Source of the DNA: Chryseobacterium salivictor
GTDB taxonomy: Bacteria; Bacteroidota; Bacteroidia; Flavobacteriales; Weeksellaceae
Direction of reading: 5' to 3'
DNA: 64,000 bases
NCBI RefSeq assembly: GCF_004359195.1
Contig: NZ_CP037954.1
Coordinates: 1,178,001-1,242,000, forward strand
Positions 31,853 through 40,109 of this stretch are shown here, piece by piece. The translations under genes and the position numbers were made by a program. The stretch's first letter is position 1. Every line of letters begins with the position of its first letter. The notes beneath the pieces were generated by a model that worked only from the letters and a program-made list of their open reading frames with translations, made no database searches and had not been told where the DNA came from.

Positions 31853-32134
31853 TTATTTTGTTTTGTATCTTTTATCAGGCGTTCCGTCTTTTTTCAGATG
31901 GGCATTGGCTTTGTATCTTCTGTCAGGCGTTCCGTCTTTTTTCATTTTTACTGCAGAGGTCTTTGCGGCCGGTTTTTCTGCTGTTGCAGATTTTGCGACT
32001 GCTTCTTTTTTTGCAGTTTCCATTTTCTCTGATTTAGCAGGAGCCATTTTTGCAGTTGATTTTGGCGTCACCTGTTGAGCATTTGCAAGTCCAAGGGCTA
32101 CCACCAAAGACAATGCGGCTAATAGTTTTTTCAT
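31853..32134 (-). CDS. Secreted Lys/Ala-rich protein with KKDGTPD repeats
   Basis: 93 residues. A clear signal peptide (MKKLLAALSLVVALGLANAQ) is followed by a low-complexity region of K, A, T, S and E. The end has two copies of a repeat that begins KKDGTPD and continues RRYKANAHL or KRYKTK. The coding repeats are also nearly identical in DNA. The mature protein is very basic and probably unfolded, so it could bind nucleic acid, acidic polysaccharide or lipopolysaccharide. Similar repeats occur in other Bacteroidota as I recall. Function is unknown. Confidence 0.8.
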   Translation of the reverse strand: MKKLLAALSLVVALGLANAQQVTPKSTAKMAPAKSEKMETAKKEAVAKSATAEKPAAKTSAVKMKKDGTPDRRYKANAHLKKDGTPDKRYKTK

Positions 32135-32406
32135 TTGTATATGTTTTAAATGCTTGATATAATGTTTTTTAACGATATAAAATTAAATAATTTACCGTAC
32201 CGAAAATTTCTTCCGAATAACTTTAACCAAACTTTAACACATCTTTATCAGCGCTGAAATTTTTTAGTCTCATCGTGAACCACACAAAGATTTTATTTGC
32301 AAATTTGTTGTTTTACTTACTTTTTTAGGACAAAAAGAAGTTACAGCGAAACGTAGAAGAAATATATTTTTAGTACTAATTACGGATATGCATTATCTAA
32401 ACCTTT
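32135..32406. other. Intergenic, no gene seen
   Basis: AT-rich gap between two leftward genes. It should hold the promoter of the KKDGTPD gene but I see no clear TAnnTTTG box on that strand. Confidence 0.4.
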
Positions 32407-32439
32407 CAAAAAAAAACTGTTTCAATCAAATGAAACAGT
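32407..32439 (-). terminator. Terminator of the 142-aa lipoprotein gene
   Basis: On the minus strand ACTGTTTCA pairs with TGAAACAGT around TTTGAT, then nine T. Confidence 0.88.
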
Positions 32440-32463
32440 CGGTGTGAAAATAAGTGATATAAT

Positions 32464-32892
32464 TTATCTCGTGCAGTTTGCAGTCCAGGTTTTCCCGTTA
32501 GCGGTATATAAAATTTTCAACTCATTATTATCAATTCTAATGTAAGAGGTGGTTGTTCCTCCTACCATCACCAAAACATGGTCACCTTCTTTTTTGAATT
32601 CAACACCATTCAGATCAGGAATCCCATCAGAAAACCGGAAATTGTATTTTGTACCACTTGCAATTTTGGTTACGAAAACACTTCCGCCGTCTTTGGATAT
32701 GGTTGAATTTGCATCGTTGTAAGAAATGCTGCCTTTGTAAGTTCCGGCGAAAAAGTCGTTGTCTGCCGGGTCGTCATCACTTCTGCAGGAAGTAAACGCA
32801 AATAAAGAGAATGCAACAACGAATAATCCGAGAAATCTAAATGCTCTTTCAACAGTTGTCTTTCTTTCGTTTTTTAAATTTTTCGATTTCAT
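32464..32892 (-). CDS. Lipoprotein of unknown function
   Basis: 142 residues. A long basic N-terminus leads into a hydrophobic segment ending in FAFTSC, so C36 is the predicted lipid site. After an acidic linker (RSDDDPADND) comes a single beta-rich domain (FFAGTYKGSISYND, VFVTKIASGTKYNFRFSD, ELKILYTANGKTWTANC) of lipocalin-like or calycin-like aspect. No family recognised. It has its own terminator. Confidence 0.75.
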   Translation of the reverse strand: MKSKNLKNERKTTVERAFRFLGLFVVAFSLFAFTSCRSDDDPADNDFFAGTYKGSISYNDANSTISKDGGSVFVTKIASGTKYNFRFSDGIPDLNGVEFKKEGDHVLVMVGGTTTSYIRIDNNELKILYTANGKTWTANCTR

Positions 32893-33066
32893 AATTTTTT
32901 ATTTAAAGTTAAGTTCAACACCAGCCAAACTTTATGCCGGGCTTTTTTCAGCACCCAAGTTTTAGGAAAACATTAAGAGTTTTTAGAAGTATTTAAAACC
33001 TTTATGCGGAATACGACCGATCATAAAGGGTAATTTTACCTCTGGAATTAATAAACAAATAATCCT

Positions 33067-33074
33067 TAAATTTG
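33067..33074 (+). promoter_or_regulatory. -7 box of mfd
   Basis: TAAATTTG, 91 nt before the mfd start, which leaves an unusually long leader. Confidence 0.5.
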
Positions 33075-33084
33075 TACTTTCAAA

Positions 33085-33109
33085 CGATTTCGGAACAATC
33101 CCGAAATCG
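33085..33109 (+). promoter_or_regulatory. Hairpin in the mfd leader
   Basis: CGATTTCGG and CCGAAATCG form a perfect 9-bp stem with a 7-nt loop, followed by CTTTTCCCGTTTT. A weaker CCCGT/ACGGG pair follows. It could act as an attenuator or simply stabilise the message. Confidence 0.5.
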
Positions 33110-33165
33110 CTTTTCCCGTTTTAGACCTTCTCATTTTAAAGACGGGTTTTACCGTCAGAACATTT

Positions 33166-36100
33166 ATGCAGTTAAAAAATATCACCGATACATTTCTCCC
33201 ACAGCTTCTTCATTTAGGATTTGGAAAAGAGCTGTTTATGCAGCTCGAGCAGAATAAACATCTTACGGTAAAGTCATTTGCCGGTTCTTCGCCAGCGGTT
33301 TTTGCCGCAGAATTATTTCTGATTAAAAAGAAATCGCTTTTGTTTCTGACCGATGACAAAGAAGATGCGTTGTACATCACTTCAGAATTAGAGGATTTGC
33401 TGGGCAAAGAAAATGTGCTTTATTTCCCGCCGACTCATTTGGAGCCTTATCAGATTGAGAAAACTCAAAATGCGAATTTGGTTTTAAGAACCGAAGTTTT
33501 GAGTAGAATTCATAACGATAAAAAGCCAAAAGTCATGATCGCGCCATTTGGGTCTTTAGCTGAAAAAGTGATGAAGAAGGTTGATTTCAAAGCGATTTCT
33601 CACACGATCAAAACGGGCGATCAGCTGGATTTTAATTTTACTGAGGAATTACTGCATCAGTTTAATTTCAATCATACCGATTTTGTTTCCGAACCTGGCG
33701 AGTTTTCTGTGAGAGGAGGAATTGTCGACGTTTTTTCCTATTCCAATGAAGAGCCCTACCGGATTACTTTTTTCGGAAATGAAGTGGAAAGCATTAAGAC
33801 TTTTGATATCGAAACACAGCTGTCCAAAGAGAAAGTAAGAGAATTTCAGTTGGTTTCGAATATGAATTTTTCAGCGCAGGGAACGAAGGTTTCTTTGTTT
33901 GATTTGGCACCGAAAGATTTAGTTGTAATCACCAAAAATGCTTTTGCAGGTTTTAATATAATTAAAAATTTCTATACAAAAGCAGAAGAAAAGTTTGGAA
34001 CATTAGGAACTGAAATCAGACATCTGACGCCAGAACAGCTTTTTGTTTCCGGAGAAGATTTCGCTAAAGATATCAATCAATTTGAATGGATCGATTTTAC
34101 TTTACAGGAAGTGAAGGGAAGTGACGCGGCAATTGTACAGCTGAATCAAACGCCACAACCGGGTTTTCATAAAAAGTTTGAATTGTTACTTGAGGATTTA
34201 GAGGAAAAGCAAAATGATGGTTTTGAAACCTGGATTTCATTTTCCACGGAAAAACAGAAAGAACGGCTGGAATCTATTTTTGAAGATTTATCAGCACAGA
34301 AAACAGGTTCAGAAAATAATGAAACTTCCCTGGACGGAAAATCAAAAACATTATTTAAATCTTTTAAATCAGAACTTCACGAGGGTTTTGTTGATTTGGA
34401 CCATAAAATTTCAGTTTACACTGATCACCAGATTTTTGACCGTTACCAGAGATTTAAAGCCAAAAATGCATTTGCAAAATCTGAACAGATTACGCTGAAA
34501 GATTTAATGCAGATGAAAGTGGGCGATTATGTCACCCATATCGATCATGGAATCGGGAAATTCATGGGTTTGGTGAAAGTGAATAATAATGGAAAAGTTC
34601 AGGAATGTTTTAAACTGACTTATAAAAATGGAGATTTGCTTTATGTGAGCATTCACTCCTTAAATAAGATTTCAAAATATAATGGTCCGGACGGACGGGA
34701 AATCGTGTTGTCAAAACTCGGTTCGCCAGCCTGGAAAGCTTTAAAACAAAAAACAAAAGCGAAAGTAAAACAGATCGCTTTCGACCTGATCCGTTTATAT
34801 GCACAGCGGAAGACGGCCAAAGGTTTTGCCTTCACGCCGGATTCTTATCTGCAGAACGAACTCGAAGCCAGTTTTATTTATGAAGATACGCCCGATCAGG
34901 AAAAAGCAACGGTCGATGTGAAAACGGACATGGAAAATGATACCGTGATGGACCGTTTGATTTGTGGTGACGTAGGTTTCGGGAAAACAGAAATTGCGAT
35001 CAGAGCTGCATTTAAAGCGGCGACTGATGGAAAACAAGTGGCGATTTTGGTGCCGACCACGATTTTGGCTTTTCAGCATTACCGGAGTTTTACCGAAAGA
35101 CTGAAAGATTTCCCCGTGACCATTTCTTATATGAACCGTTTCCGCACGGCAAAACAAAAAGCGGAAACGCTGGAAGGATTGAAATCCGGGAAGATCGATA
35201 TTGTGATCGGAACCCATCAATTGGTTGGAAGTTCAGTAAAATTTAAAGATCTCGGTCTTTTAATTATTGATGAAGAACACAAGTTCGGAGTTGCGGTTAA
35301 GGACAAATTGAAAACGATAAAAAGTAATGTGGATACTTTAACACTGACGGCGACGCCAATCCCGAGGACTTTACAGTTTTCATTAATGGCGGCCAGAGAT
35401 TTATCAGTCATTAAAACACCACCGCCAAACCGTCAGCCTGTTGAAACGCAGATTGTTGGTTTTGATGAAGAAATAATCCGGGATGCCATTTCTTATGAAC
35501 TTCAAAGAGATGGACAAGTTTATTTCATTAATAACAGAATTGAAAACCTGAAAGATATTGCGGGCTTGATTCAGCGTTTGGTTCCCGATGCGAAAGTAAT
35601 TACAGGCCACGGACAAATGGACGGCAAACAACTGGAACGGAATGTTCTGGATTTTATGGAAGGCAAATATGATGTTTTGGTTTCAACGACGATTATCGAA
35701 AGTGGAGTGGATGTGCCGAATGCGAACACGATTTTCATTAATGATGCCCAACGTTTTGGGATGGCAGATATTCACCAGATGCGTGGTCGGGTCGGACGAA
35801 GTAACAGAAAAGCTTTTTGTTTTCTGATTACGCCGCCGTTTGATATGGTGACCAATGACGCGCGGAAAAGACTGGAAGCAATCGAGCAGTTTTCGGATTT
35901 GGGAAGTGGTTTCCAGATCGCAATGAAGGACTTGGAAATTCGTGGTGCCGGCGATTTGTTAGGAGGTGAACAAAGTGGTTTCATTAATGAAATGGGTTTT
36001 GATACTTATCAGAAAATCATGCAGGAAGCTTTGGAGGAATTGCAGAATGATGAGGAATTCGAAGATTTATTTGATAATGAAGAAGACCGCAAAAAACTGT

Positions 36101-36579
36101 TCAAATCGAGCAAAGAAGTGAATATCGATACGGATTTGGAACTGATGTTGCCGGATTCTTACGTTCAGAGTATTGAAGAACGGTTATCGCTGTATCAAAA
36201 ATTAGCAGAAATAGAAAGCAAAGAAGAATTGCAGAAATTAGAAAGTGAATTAATCGACCGTTTTGGAGCTTTGCCCGCTGAAGCGATCAATCTTCTGAAA
36301 TCGGTAGAACTAAAATGGATTGCCGCGGAAATTGGTTTTGATAAAATCGTGGTGAAAAACGGGGTTTTCCTCGGGTATTTTCCATCCAATCCTCAGGATA
36401 AGTTTTATCAGAGTGAAAAGTTCAGGAACATTATTTCTTATTTGTCAAAGAATCCGAAAGAAGCGACTTTGAAGGAAAAAGTCAGCAAGGAAGGAAATCA
36501 GCTCATGATGAGAAAAGAAAATGTACAGAATGTAGATGAAGTTAATGGCGTTTTGGAAAGGATATTAGGAATTAATTAA
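33166..36579 (+). CDS. mfd: Transcription-repair coupling factor Mfd
   Basis: 1137 residues. Mfd removes RNA polymerase stalled at DNA damage and recruits UvrA. In order: the UvrB-like N-terminal region (LFLTDDKEDALYITSELEDL, VREFQLVSNMNF), the RNA-polymerase-interaction domain (DYVTHIDHGIGKFMGL), and the RecG-like translocase with Walker A GDVGFGKTEIAIRA, IIDEEHKFG and TATPIPRTL. Then come motif VI MRGRVGRSNRKAF and the C-terminal domain (LPDSYVQSIEERLSLY). All motifs are intact. It is transcribed from a promoter at 33067 with a structured leader. Confidence 0.97.
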   Translation: MQLKNITDTFLPQLLHLGFGKELFMQLEQNKHLTVKSFAGSSPAVFAAELFLIKKKSLLFLTDDKEDALYITSELEDLLGKENVLYFPPTHLEPYQIEKTQNANLVLRTEVLSRIHNDKKPKVMIAPFGSLAEKVMKKVDFKAISHTIKTGDQLDFNFTEELLHQFNFNHTDFVSEPGEFSVRGGIVDVFSYSNEEPYRITFFGNEVESIKTFDIETQLSKEKVREFQLVSNMNFSAQGTKVSLFDLAPKDLVVITKNAFAGFNIIKNFYTKAEEKFGTLGTEIRHLTPEQLFVSGEDFAKDINQFEWIDFTLQEVKGSDAAIVQLNQTPQPGFHKKFELLLEDLEEKQNDGFETWISFSTEKQKERLESIFEDLSAQKTGSENNETSLDGKSKTLFKSFKSELHEGFVDLDHKISVYTDHQIFDRYQRFKAKNAFAKSEQITLKDLMQMKVGDYVTHIDHGIGKFMGLVKVNNNGKVQECFKLTYKNGDLLYVSIHSLNKISKYNGPDGREIVLSKLGSPAWKALKQKTKAKVKQIAFDLIRLYAQRKTAKGFAFTPDSYLQNELEASFIYEDTPDQEKATVDVKTDMENDTVMDRLICGDVGFGKTEIAIRAAFKAATDGKQVAILVPTTILAFQHYRSFTERLKDFPVTISYMNRFRTAKQKAETLEGLKSGKIDIVIGTHQLVGSSVKFKDLGLLIIDEEHKFGVAVKDKLKTIKSNVDTLTLTATPIPRTLQFSLMAARDLSVIKTPPPNRQPVETQIVGFDEEIIRDAISYELQRDGQVYFINNRIENLKDIAGLIQRLVPDAKVITGHGQMDGKQLERNVLDFMEGKYDVLVSTTIIESGVDVPNANTIFINDAQRFGMADIHQMRGRVGRSNRKAFCFLITPPFDMVTNDARKRLEAIEQFSDLGSGFQIAMKDLEIRGAGDLLGGEQSGFINEMGFDTYQKIMQEALEELQNDEEFEDLFDNEEDRKKLFKSSKEVNIDTDLELMLPDSYVQSIEERLSLYQKLAEIESKEELQKLESELIDRFGALPAEAINLLKSVELKWIAAEIGFDKIVVKNGVFLGYFPSNPQDKFYQSEKFRNIISYLSKNPKEATLKEKVSKEGNQLMMRKENVQNVDEVNGVLERILGIN

Positions 36580-36599
36580 TAATTTTAGAAAAATTAGAA

Positions 36600-37403
36600 A
36601 TGAAGAAACTTATTTTACTCTTCTTATTTCTGTTCTCGGTAAAAATTTTTGCGTGTAAATGTGGGAATTCTGGTGAGATTGGAATTCAATACCAAAATGC
36701 AGATTTCGTTGGTGAAATAGAAATCACCAAAATTTATGGTAATAATTTGAAAAGCAGGATATATAAAGCGGATGTTTCTGTTTTGAAAATTTATAAAGGT
36801 AAATCGTTCGGAACTGTAGAAATTTCTGGACTGATTAATGATATCCAAAGCGCAGCATGTGAAGTTGATTTAAAAGTAGGCGAAAAATATTTAATTTATC
36901 TTTCTAAGAATGATGGAGATAATGTAATTTCGATGACAACAAACAGAAAATCTCTTGGTTCTGAAAAATATACGATTTCTGCATGTACTCCAAAAACATT
37001 TATTTCTGATGTAACTGACCAAAAGCTGAAAACTGAAAGACAAGTTGATGAATTTTTAAGCAAAAGCAAAGAAAAATTGAATCAGGTTTTCTTTTTAGAT
37101 GAGTCAGTAAGCGAAAATTCAAAAGGTGATTTTAAAGATTATGAAATATCAGATGCTAAAAATAAGTTTGCAGTTTATAAGTTAAAGGTTAATGAAAAGT
37201 CGAAAATTGATCATATTGAAGCAGTACAGAATTTTGAAAGTTCGAAAGACTTAGAAATTATGAATTTAATGAAGAAAAATTTTGTCATAGGAAAAGATTT
37301 TTTTTCGGAAGTTAGAAATGAAGAAGTATTGCTAATACTTTTCTACAGACCGGAAAATAAAGGGTCAGATTATGCGGATACTCTTTCGGGTGAATTGAAG
37401 TAA
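36600..37403 (+). CDS. Exported protein with NTR/TIMP-like N-terminal domain
   Basis: 267 residues. After a signal peptide (MKKLILLFLFLFSVKIFA) the mature protein would begin with CKC (C19, C21). Further cysteines are C87 and C129. The spacing, with NADFVGEIEITKIYGN, VLKIYKGKSFGTVEISG and VGEKYLIYL, fits the netrin/TIMP-like OB fold, in which an N-terminal CxC is disulfide-bonded to later cysteines. A lipoprotein reading of IFAC is possible but the Phe before Ala is atypical. The C-terminal 120 residues are of unknown fold. It is 20 bp after mfd and may be read through from it. Confidence 0.75.
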   Translation: MKKLILLFLFLFSVKIFACKCGNSGEIGIQYQNADFVGEIEITKIYGNNLKSRIYKADVSVLKIYKGKSFGTVEISGLINDIQSAACEVDLKVGEKYLIYLSKNDGDNVISMTTNRKSLGSEKYTISACTPKTFISDVTDQKLKTERQVDEFLSKSKEKLNQVFFLDESVSENSKGDFKDYEISDAKNKFAVYKLKVNEKSKIDHIEAVQNFESSKDLEIMNLMKKNFVIGKDFFSEVRNEEVLLILFYRPENKGSDYADTLSGELK

Positions 37404-37465
37404 AAACTTATTGTTTTAAAGTGTTTAGGGAAATAAATCGATTCATATAATTTCTAAAAAAAGAG

Positions 37466-37473
37466 TACTTTTG
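37466..37473 (+). promoter_or_regulatory. -7 box of the 292-aa lipoprotein gene
   Basis: TACTTTTG, 18 nt before the ATG at 37492; it overlaps an alternative start at 37471, which argues against that start. Confidence 0.5.
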
Positions 37474-37491
37474 CTAAAATCAATTTTAATA

Positions 37492-38370
37492 ATGAAAAAG
37501 CTTTTCGGATTTTTAAGTTTTGTTTTCAGTTTAGCTATTTTGTTTTCCTGCGAACCGGGTCGTGATGAAAATGGCGATTTGCTTTTTGGGGTCAATAATC
37601 CGGGTGAAACAGGTGGCGGCGGTGGACCAACCGGCGTTGTGAAGCAGTTGAAATCTGTTACTTCAAAAGAAGATACTGGCGAAACCATAACTTATAATTA
37701 CAGCTATTTATTGGGAAAACTGGTCAATGTGAAAACGAGTGATAACTCTATTTCTTACAGTTTGTCTTATGATAATAACACTGTTAATAAAATAACAATT
37801 GTACAGAAAGAAGGATCGGTAATCACCACCACCGATTATGCAGTTACCTATAATAACGGAAAATTTGTTGAAGCAAAGGGAACCGGTAAAGAAGATACAG
37901 GGAATTCTTTTACCAATACCATCACTGCAAATTATACCAATAATAAGGTATCGAAAATTTCATCAAAAATGGTAGGGATTGATACCGCGGATCCCAATAT
38001 TACTTACGATATGTTTACGCTACAGAGTGATATCACTTATGCCGGAAATAATATTTCTACATGGAAGTTTTCCACCATATTTCCTGCAACTCCGCCGGTT
38101 AGCATTCCGCCGATTGTCATTTCGAGTGTGTTGAGTGACTATGATACCAAAATCAATCCTTTTAATACTTTGCCAGAAGCTTATAATATTGTAAGTTCTC
38201 TCTACGGATTTGACAGTTTTGCGGTGATTGGTTTTTCAGCAAACAACTACAGAAAAGTTACGGTGGAAGGACAGTCGTTAACCTATGTTTACACTTATGA
38301 TGCAGACGGTTATCCGACAAAGGCTGTTGCTTCCGGTAATCTGGGAACTTTAACATTTCAATACCAATAA
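37492..38370 (+). CDS. Lipoprotein with repeated beta-hairpins
   Basis: 292 residues from the ATG at 37492. The signal peptide ends in AILFSC. Downstream are repeated short strands of YD-repeat aspect: YNYSYLLGKLVNVKTSDNSI, SYSLSYDNNTVNKITIV, YAVTYNNGKFVEAKGTG and YVYTYDADGYPTKAVASG. This resembles the DUF4595/YD-like surface lipoproteins of Bacteroidota. Function is unknown. The pth start lies 9 bp downstream, so pth may depend on this promoter. Confidence 0.78.
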   Translation: MKKLFGFLSFVFSLAILFSCEPGRDENGDLLFGVNNPGETGGGGGPTGVVKQLKSVTSKEDTGETITYNYSYLLGKLVNVKTSDNSISYSLSYDNNTVNKITIVQKEGSVITTTDYAVTYNNGKFVEAKGTGKEDTGNSFTNTITANYTNNKVSKISSKMVGIDTADPNITYDMFTLQSDITYAGNNISTWKFSTIFPATPPVSIPPIVISSVLSDYDTKINPFNTLPEAYNIVSSLYGFDSFAVIGFSANNYRKVTVEGQSLTYVYTYDADGYPTKAVASGNLGTLTFQYQ

Positions 38371-38379
38371 AATTTCAAC

Positions 38380-38943
38380 ATGAAATACCTGATCGTAGGT
38401 CTCGGCAACAAAGGAGATGAATATACTGAAACCCGGCATAACGTCGGGTTTAAAGTTGCGGAGAAAATTGCCGAAACCATTGATGCTCCTTTTAAATCCT
38501 CCAACTTCGGCTTGCTTGCAGAAGGTAAATATAAGGGAAGAAAAGTCTTTATCCTGAAACCGGATACCTATATGAATCTTTCAGGAAATGCGGTGAAATT
38601 CTGGTTGCAAAAAGAGAATATTCCGGTGGAAAATTTAATGATTGTTACCGATGATCTGTCTTTGCCATTCGGAACATTAAGAATGAAAATGAAAGGTTCT
38701 GATGCCGGTCATAATGGGCTGAAAAGCATTCAGGAGCAGTTACAGACACAGAATTATCCACGATTAAGATTTGGGATTTCTGCCGAGTTTAGCGAAGGAA
38801 AACAAGTGGATTACGTTCTTGGAAAATGGGAAGGCGAAGAAAAAGAAAAACTTCCCGAGAGAATCGAGAAGTTTTCTAAAGCGTGTTTGTCCTTTGTATT
38901 TGCCGGAATTCAGAATGCGATGACGGCCTTCAACGGGAAATAA
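38380..38943 (+). CDS. pth: Peptidyl-tRNA hydrolase
   Basis: 187 residues. It releases tRNA from prematurely dropped peptidyl-tRNA. Key residues are N10 (VGLGNKGDEY), H20 (TRHNVGF) and the Asp of TDDLSLPFG; GSDAGHNGLKSI and PRLRFGI are also conserved. Length and start are standard. It starts 9 bp after a lipoprotein gene. Confidence 0.96.
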   Translation: MKYLIVGLGNKGDEYTETRHNVGFKVAEKIAETIDAPFKSSNFGLLAEGKYKGRKVFILKPDTYMNLSGNAVKFWLQKENIPVENLMIVTDDLSLPFGTLRMKMKGSDAGHNGLKSIQEQLQTQNYPRLRFGISAEFSEGKQVDYVLGKWEGEEKEKLPERIEKFSKACLSFVFAGIQNAMTAFNGK

Positions 38944-38952
38944 TTTCAGAAT

Positions 38953-39022
38953 GCGCACAGATTCTATAGATTTTCACAGATTTTTTTAATGATGATCTGT
39001 GATAATCTGTGAAATCCGTGCG
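38953..39022. repeat. Imperfect inverted repeat (CACAGATT type)
   Basis: The left part reads CGCACAGATT then TTCACAGATT; the right part reads AATCTGTGAAATCCGTGCG. It sits in the gap between the convergent pth and carbonic anhydrase genes and may act as a bidirectional terminator. A half copy lies at 46818-46837. Confidence 0.75.
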
Positions 39023-39054
39023 TAATATAAGAATGAGTTAGATGCAAATAAACG

Positions 39055-39723
39055 CTATTTTTTCTTCCGGCTCATCACCCAATCCGAATTGGTGAGATTA
39101 TAAATCTTCTGAATATCTTTCAGAATCTTCTCAAAATCAATTTCCAGGTCGATGATTTTTCCTGTTGCCATATCGAAAACCCAACCGTGAACGATAGGAT
39201 ATTCGTCTAAAATATATTCCTCCTGAACCGATGCCATTTTGATAACGTTGATACACTGTTCCTGCACATTCAGTTCGACCAAACGGTCGTAGCGTTTTTG
39301 CTCATCTTCAATGGCATCCAGTTCTGCCTGATGTAACCGGTAAACATCGCGAATTGTTCTCAGCCATGGATTCAAAAGACCCAGATCCTGCGGTGTCATT
39401 GCCGCTTTAATTCCACCACAACCGTAATGGCCGCAAACGATAATATGTTTCACTTGCAAATGTTCAACTGCATACTGGATGACTGCGGTAGAGCTCATGT
39501 CTAAAGTGTTCACGACATTGGCGATATTTCGGTGAACAAAAAGTTCGCCCGGTTTCATGCCCATCATTTCTTCTGCAGAAACACGACTGTCAGAACATCC
39601 GATATATAAATACTCTGGAGTTTGCGTTGCAGAAAGTGTTTTAAAAAAATCTGGATTTTCTGCCAGTTGTGCTTCCATCCATTTTTTATTATTTTCGAAT
39701 AGTTTTTCGTAGGATTTTTTCAT
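39055..39723 (-). CDS. can: Beta-class carbonic anhydrase
   Basis: 222 residues. It hydrates CO2 to bicarbonate. Zinc ligands are C43, H99 and C102, and the catalytic dyad is D45 and R47 (IGCSDSRVSA; IVCGHYGCGG). No signal peptide, so it is cytosolic. The C-terminus (WVFDMATGKIIDLEIDFE) matches the Can-type enzymes that supply bicarbonate for biosynthesis. The gene is monocistronic. Confidence 0.95.
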   Translation of the reverse strand: MKKSYEKLFENNKKWMEAQLAENPDFFKTLSATQTPEYLYIGCSDSRVSAEEMMGMKPGELFVHRNIANVVNTLDMSSTAVIQYAVEHLQVKHIIVCGHYGCGGIKAAMTPQDLGLLNPWLRTIRDVYRLHQAELDAIEDEQKRYDRLVELNVQEQCINVIKMASVQEEYILDEYPIVHGWVFDMATGKIIDLEIDFEKILKDIQKIYNLTNSDWVMSRKKK

Positions 39724-40109
39724 GCCATAATATTTCGGAGTAAAAGGATTTTTCGCTTTTTGAAAGTAGGTTAATTACCGTTGTAAAAATATGTACTAAA
39801 AATTAAATATAAAAGAATTAATATAAATTATTCGGACTGGTGTCACATGATCTTAATGCCATCTTCGGTTTCAGAGTTGAAAAATGCTGTTTAATCCCTG
39901 AACTACCAGATTTTCCATCCTATGAAAAAAGAGTGCATCAAAAAGCATTTTTTTTATCTGAAGCAAATTCGTTTTAAAACTTTTTGGGCAGTATAAAATT
40001 TAGGAAACTGATAGGAAAACTAATAAGGAAGATGATTTCGATTTAAAATTTAAAAACCAATCTCTGTAACAATGTTGGTTTTATTTTATACTTATTACAA
40101 AATAAACTC
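39724..40109. other. Intergenic region, promoters only
   Basis: 386 AT-rich bases between divergent genes. A short hairpin lies near 39926-39952 (TGCATC and AAAAAGCATTTTTTTT). I see no ORF with a credible start and no clear TAnnTTTG box. Confidence 0.4.
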
